A DNA stretch of 64,000 bases. Source: Apteryx mantelli. Lineage: Eukaryota; Chordata; Aves; Apterygiformes; Apterygidae. The stretch spans positions 135,650,288 to 135,714,287 of the forward strand of contig NC_089978.1 of the NCBI RefSeq assembly GCF_036417845.1, read 5' to 3'. Below are positions 58,620 to 64,000 of this stretch, in pieces (the first letter of the stretch is position 1; each line of letters opens with the position of its first letter). A model generated the notes under the pieces. That model was given only the letters and a program-made list of their open reading frames with translations. It had not been told where the DNA came from and ran no database searches. The translations under genes were made by a program, and so were the position numbers.

Positions 58620-59115
58620 ATGCATCTTCATGATGACTAGGCACAACAGCCTGGGAGACCTTGTTGGTGAAGACTGAAGCCAAGAAGGCCTTGAGCTCCT
58701 CAGACCTATCTGCATCTGCTGTTGATAGATTCCTTGCCTGATCCTGCAGTGAGCCAACATTTTCCTTTTTACTCTTTTACTGTAACTGAAGCTGTAGCCG
58801 CTCTTCTTCCTGCTCTTGATGTTCCCTGCAATGGGCAATCCTAGGGGAGCTTTGGCTTCCCTAACACCATCCCTTCTCACTGGACAATATTTCTAAATAC
58901 CATCTTGCAGCCTCTCCTTCCTTCTGCTTCCTTATTGCCCTGGAGCTCAGTCCTGAGTTCCCAGTGTAGCCAAGCTGATCCCCCAAGATGTCTACTAGTT
59001 CTACTGAGTACCACGATGGACTATTTTTGTGCTTGCTGGGTGCTGACCTCAAAGACCTGCTGGCTTTCCTGAGCTGCTGGGCCCTTCAGAACTCCCTCCC
59101 ATGAGTGTGGCAGTG
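58620..59115 (-). mobile_element. CR1 LINE fragment (more 5' part)
   Basis: The + strand blocks gaagactgaagccaagaagg, gtgagccaacattttccttt, agctttggcttccctaacac with catccc, and gcccttcagaactccctccc match the reverse complement of avian CR1 upstream of its 3' end. The 156-codon open frame over it is a relic of composition and not a gene. Confidence 0.82.
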
Positions 59116-59300
59116 CACTTTTAAAAACTTTGAGGTAATATGTCCCAAAACAGAGAAACATTTTCTTGGGTGGAATATGGCTGGAATTTACTGAGCATAA
59201 AAATTTAGAAAGTGCTGACATAGACAATTGTGGTTGAATGAGGGATATTTTCAGACATGGGTGTTCAGATGTCAGGGAGTTTGTGATACAATCAAATCAT

Positions 59301-59516
59301 AAAGGGAGGAAGGAAGGAAAGAAGGGAGGGAGGAAAGAAAGGAGGGAGAGAGGGAAGGAGGGAGGAAGGAGAGAGAAGGAAGGGAGGGAGGGAGAAAGAA
59401 AAGAGGAAGGAGAGGTTGAAGGAGGAAAAGAGGAAGGAAGGAAAGATGTGAGGGAGAAAAAGGAAGGGAGAGAAGGAGGGAGGGAGGAAGGAAGGGGAGA
59501 AGGAAGGGAGGGAAGC
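59301..59516 (+). repeat. Polypurine (GGAA/GGAG) tract, 216 bp
   Basis: Almost all A and G on the + strand as imperfect AAGG, GGAG and GAGA repeats, broken only at about 59416 (tt) and 59447 (tgtg). The 96-codon Arg/Lys/Glu/Gly frame across it is an artefact. It starts under 200 bases from the CR1 fragment. Confidence 0.92.
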
Positions 59517-59519
59517 AGA

Positions 59520-62500
59520 ACTATATGACTTATTTTTCATCTGAAGTGCTAAAGCTGAGTTGATGGACCATTGCCTCATCAAGGCAAAAAGCATCCTTGG
59601 TAAATTATGACAGTAGGGATACTTTACCACTACAGAAAATGTCCATGTCTCCATAAAGGCTTTCTTCCTTCTCTGATTAGAGAAAGACTTTCATAGTATT
59701 GCTACAGGCAGAAAAGGAGAAAAGAGTCACAGACATCGAATTCCTGAAGCAATTTCTATACTAAAGCAATGGGAAATGCGCATTATAGGCTGAGAGTTGT
59801 CTCTTATTTAAATTGTTTATAAACTGTAGTCTTTGAGGAATCCTGCTATAAGCTTTTAGCTGTAAATGATAATGACGATTTACATAGCAAATGCCAGGAA
59901 TTGAACTAAACTTGACAAATTTGAACATCATTGCAAAGATGAAAAGGCTGACAGGGACATAGTTCGCTTTCTTGCACTGAAACTGGAAGATAATACAATG
60001 GCAAATATAATTTTTAAGGAGGTATAAGGCAGATATGAGCAGAAGATGTTTGAACTATGGTTCTAAGGTATTTTTTTAAACAAAGAAATGTGATCACAGC
60101 TGCTCATAATTTTGCCCACAATTCCACGTACATGCTTCTGCGCATAGATTTACATACTGCTTCTACATATTATTTCTTATGGCAGACAAGAAACAGAACC
60201 TAATTGATACAGATAAGAGTTAGTTCTTTATTCAGATTATGCTCAGAAGTACTGCTACCTTGCTTTGTCTCCTGGGGACAGTGCTTTGCACTGTGCAAAC
60301 AGTAGAGACTGGCTTGTTCTAACATGATGCACTAGGGTGATGCTGAGATGCTTGTGGACACTGGCATGCTCATTCTTCCTATGGCTCAATGTTTGGGGTG
60401 TGCCTCACCAACACCCACTTATAAGATCACATCATCTTCCCCATATGAAATGATCAGGAATGGGTCATAAATGTCAAGATGCAAAATGTCACCTTTCTTG
60501 CATTGTGTCAACAGCAGCACTAGCTCTGGACAGGCAACACACCCATATCTGGGTGTTGATCATAATCCTAAAGCAAGTGGTCTTTAACCAATACTGATCT
60601 CACTAGGGAGGGGCTGATGGAAGGAGTGGTTTACTGCTTGCAGATGGTGATCCTAGCTGGGCTTATAGTGTAACAATTCCACCAAAATCCCTTTCTGCCC
60701 ATGCTGAAAGAAGGCATGTCCAGGCTATTTGGATGTGCGAGTTCTTTTGCTGTTATCTTTTCACAGCAAGCCTGGATGTTTTCCTCCTATTCTCTGTGGA
60801 GGGCAGAGATGGGATATTTTGAAATACTTTTTACATAAGGTAGGAGTGACTTTCCCTCTCTTTGTTGCTCCAAGTAGGAGCTGCCATTTATGACTTTATT
60901 CAACATTCCCACCTTCATTAAGAGGCTACCTTGAATACTGCTGAGGTTAGGCACCACTGGAAGTGATTTGAAGAATGTTTCAAGGGCTTTCTGGTATCAG
61001 CAGTTGGTGAATTAGGTGCTAGGAGAGCCTGAAGGAGCACTCCCTTGTGGAAAGTATAAATGCAGCCACAGGTTCTATGGTTCTGTTATTTACAGAACAA
61101 ACAAAGCAGATATTGGATTATCTAGTTTCAGAACTACCTTCCTACAATGCAAGAAGGCTGACTTACTTGAAGACATATGAACAGTGAAAAGTGAAGGCAT
61201 TTTCTAACTGTTGCATAAGCCTTTACTGTTAAAAGCAAAAGGATAATTCTGTATAGTCAGAAATTGTACATTCTCTGGGAAAGATCTTTTTTAAAAGCTG
61301 ACATCACCAATGCTTTCCAAAGGCCTAGCTAAAGACTCTAAAGGCATATGGAAGTATGCAAGCAATGAAGAGGTGCCAAATAATTGATTAAATGCCAAAA
61401 TAATAAGAACTCTATACGTACATGTGTCTGCCTCTGGAGGCTACCTCTCTTATTGACTGTTCGGAGGACATATTGCTAATAGATAATTAAAAAAAATCCT
61501 TGAATAAATTCTGACAGCTCTGGGCTGTGATGAGTGGTTCCAGCACCCCTGTTGATGATCTATTCTAAGAAATATTTCCTCTACAAGTGCCTCTATCTTT
61601 CTTCAGATTTTAACCTGGTTGGCTGTATTTTCTTTAGTAGGAAGAAAGAGGTTTTTCTGTTTATGCTGTCCTTCTCTTTGTTCACTACTCAAGCAGTTCC
61701 TTCCCTATATACTGCCATACCTTTCTTTGATTATGGAATAAACTGTCAGCTTGTCTTTTAAAATTATCTATTTTCATCCCAGAGATCCTCTTGTAGATCA
61801 GGAACACTGGGAACACTCCCTGACAGGAAAGGCATGTTAAATACTTTCTCTAACTTTATTATATGGTAGACTTACAAGCTGCCTTAGAGAACTTTGTGGC
61901 TTCTGAATTCTGTCACTTTACATGTACACTTCTGTGCATGAGGTCCAGGCAGCCATAATGTAAAGAGATTGGAAGAATGAATGAACATACTACTGGTGGT
62001 CTAATAGAACTGTTTGCATGAAACAGATCTTTATCCTGACTCCAGTGGACTATGCTTCCCACTCAGTGATAAAGAGAGGCTAAATCCTTGCTCTACTACA
62101 CTGTGAGGATGAAGTGGAATTCCACCTGAAATGATTTTCTGGGAAACCCCAGATCTGTAGTTTCCTACCTAGTTAGTATTACCTATAAGATGCAACTGTG
62201 ATAAATGAGCTGTAAATAAGACAGTCATGAGAAAAGAGAAATACAGTAAGGACAACCATATAATTGTTTCAGGAGAGAAGGCAGCTGTACAACCTTCAAG
62301 ACTCAACCCCCCGAAAGATGGGTATAATAAGTAAGATGCTCTCAGAAACACACTAGTAAGTCTAATAGACAACTCTGATAGTACTTGGGACTGAAGAAAG
62401 AGTAAAAACTTAATGGTAAAAGTGAAAGAAGAGGTTAAATCTTTTCCCTGGCAGCACCAAGCAAAACTGCTCAACAATGTCACATTATCTCCACTCAGGA

Positions 62501-63043
62501 GCATTCTACATGCTACCTATGTAAGGAAACACTTGCAGAGCTTTTCCATAAGAGTACTCAGCAGAATCACAGGAACCACCCTCCAATTCCTTGTCAGTTC
62601 TCTTTAAGACAAGACAGTTTTTTCCCACTTCTTTTTTTCAGCATAATCTAGCTGCTCTAAGCACCTTGCCTTTCCACTCTGGACATACCTAGCATCCCAC
62701 ATTCTTACAGTGTAATGTTTTCATTTGCACAAGAACAGAGCAGACTTCCAGTGTAAACAGAATAGTCAAGGCAATGCACCTCTTCATTGCCTCCAACCAC
62801 AGCTTCAGCAATTAGTGTTTTCCACTAATGAGGTGCATCAGCCAAAAATAGCTTCATGTCATCCTCTCTATGACCTAACTCAAGGAAAATTTCCTAGGTA
62901 ACTGTACTACCAAACCTGCTGTATCTAAATGACTGAATGCAAATGCTTACATTGAACTGCTTTTCACTGAATCCCTCCAACATGTTCAGTAGCTATCAGA
63001 CCCTGGTAACTCTGCAATGCTCTGTATTGAGCATAAATAGCAG
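59520..63043. other. Intergenic, no feature seen
   Basis: Mixed AT-rich DNA. In human the gene beyond TRPV6 is EPHB6 on the opposite strand. I found no kinase or SAM-domain exon on the minus strand here. Confidence 0.45.
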
Positions 63044-63330
63044 GGTTTTGGTTGCTGGGAGCTGCAGGAGTGATCTGTGGGGGAAGAGGTCATGAGCTGC
63101 CCTGTACTAGTCATAGCTGGTTCCAGCCAGCTCTGTGATGGATAAAAACAACTCACCACATGCCAAAACTTAACCAATCAGAGGAGCATGTGATGCCTCT
63201 GCTCAAGCATATGTAAGAAAGGGTAGTAGCTGCTAGTGGCAGGAGACATATGAGCTACAGCTTGTTATATGTTGGTATTTGAACATTGAGAACAGTTTCT
63301 GACCCTACAAAACCAAGAAATGCACAAGGA
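63044..63330 (+). mobile_element. Decayed endogenous retrovirus LTR fragment (avian ERVL-like)
   Basis: From gggttttggttgctgggagc onward the sequence follows a common avian ERVL-type LTR: agctggttccagccagctct, gtgatggat, then aaaacttaaccaatcagagg, gatgcctctg and tatgtaagaaagggtag. These blocks correspond to the LTR's CCAAT-like and TATA-side region. The 3' half is too diverged to bound. No gag, pol or env sequence follows in the window. The match rests on memory of the repeat family, not a search. Confidence 0.65.
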
Positions 63331-64000
63331 AAGCCACAATAGACAGTGAAGCCTTCAGATACCACAGTACCTACTTGTGTTCACCTCCTGAAGCTGAGCC
63401 AATCTGCACAGTAGGATACTCCACTAGGAAAAAAAAAAAATCATATATTCATGTGCTCCTTAGGCATGGTATTTCCTTTGTGTCTTCTCTTTTACTGTCT
63501 GCAGCTGACCTTCAATTTCTACCTCTCTCTTCCATTTTCAAATTAGTATGTTTGTTTTATGAGTTGCTCCCTTTTGAAGTAAGATTTCTGAACCTTTGGA
63601 GGCACTTGGTTAATCTATTTCTATTTCTTTTGATCATGGCACACACACCCACATACACACTAGTGGGAATTGCTTGGTTGTAATCACTCAGCATTTTCTT
63701 CACTTACAAATTTCACTATGGGAACAAGTAACCCTTTTCTGTTTGTATTTGCAGCCTACATGTTTATTTCACTTTTGAGACTGGGAAAGTCCTGTCACAC
63801 ATAAATAAAGTTGGCAATGGTGAAAGTCCTGTTTGACCAGTTCTACATGTCACCAAATAACAGAGAACCCATCAAGGACAGGAGAATTTTTAAGAGGTGA
63901 TTCCATGGAAGACAGAGGCATGAAACAAAACCCGAAGTGATTAACCATGATTTAACCATTCTGTGTGTCATGTGTCATCCATTATCTTGGCACTGAAAAG
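63331..64000. other. Right edge, no feature seen
   Basis: AT-rich DNA with an A13 run at about 63428-63440. No exon or recognised repeat. Confidence 0.45.

Noticed and set aside
58410..58880. 156-codon minus-strand frame
   Set aside because: Most of it is CR1 LINE sequence read in a frame without reverse-transcriptase motifs.
59238..59528. Arg/Lys/Glu/Gly-rich frame and its minus-strand Ser/Phe/Pro counterpart
   Set aside because: Both are translations of a polypurine repeat.
51286..64000. Search for EPHB6 exons on the minus strand
   Set aside because: EPHB6 is the expected neighbour in mammals, but no kinase, SAM or ephrin-receptor motif was seen in any minus-strand frame.
1..64000. CRISPR arrays, bacterial operons, tRNA or rRNA genes
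   Set aside because: No regularly spaced identical repeats, Shine-Dalgarno-led gene strings, tRNA box A/B pairs or rRNA-like sequence were seen; the window is vertebrate nuclear DNA.

Overview
This window is vertebrate nuclear DNA, most likely from a bird. Genes are split by GT-AG introns, five CR1 LINE remnants are present, other interspersed repeats are sparse, and one decayed avian-type endogenous retrovirus LTR lies near the right end. Nothing bacterial or viral-genomic is present. Two protein-coding genes can be supported, both on the + strand. Only splice signals and protein-family resemblance, read by eye, support these calls; no search was run.

Left edge (1-~800): the last coding exon (49-225) of an M13-family metallopeptidase, called KEL because of its position, then a probable 3' UTR with AATAAA at 761-766. 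Between 0.8 and 24.2 kb I see no secure gene. This stretch holds pyrimidine-rich low-complexity DNA (2.77-3.48 kb), a degenerate ~50-bp minisatellite (4.17-4.36 kb) whose family recurs in inverted orientation at 17.96-18.15 kb beside a pair of 74-bp direct repeats, a CR1 fragment (14.7-15.2 kb), and a few open reading frames of doubtful status.

Centre (24,214-51,285): a complete 15-exon TRPV5/6-type epithelial calcium channel gene (TRPV6), encoding 723 residues. The reading frame closes across all 14 introns. Six ankyrin repeats (exons 2-7), S1 to S6 with the TIIDG selectivity filter (exons 8-13), the TRP helix and a calmodulin-binding-like tail are all readable. Intron 1 is 11.2 kb and intron 7 is 5.1 kb. 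A 3' UTR of about 3.2 kb may end near 54.46 kb.

Right (54.5-64 kb): probably intergenic, with pieces of one decayed CR1 (56.9-57.2 and 58.6-59.1 kb), a 216-bp polypurine tract (59.3 kb) and the ERVL-like LTR remnant (63.0-63.3 kb).

The KEL to TRPV5/6 order and shared strand match human 7q34. In mammals TRPV5 lies between KEL and TRPV6; here that interval has no second channel gene, so the single gene looks co-orthologous to the mammalian pair. I found no convincing previously undescribed system. The most useful leads are the missing upstream extension of TRPV6, its TRPV5-like tail, the inverted minisatellite family, and three unassigned minus-strand open regions.
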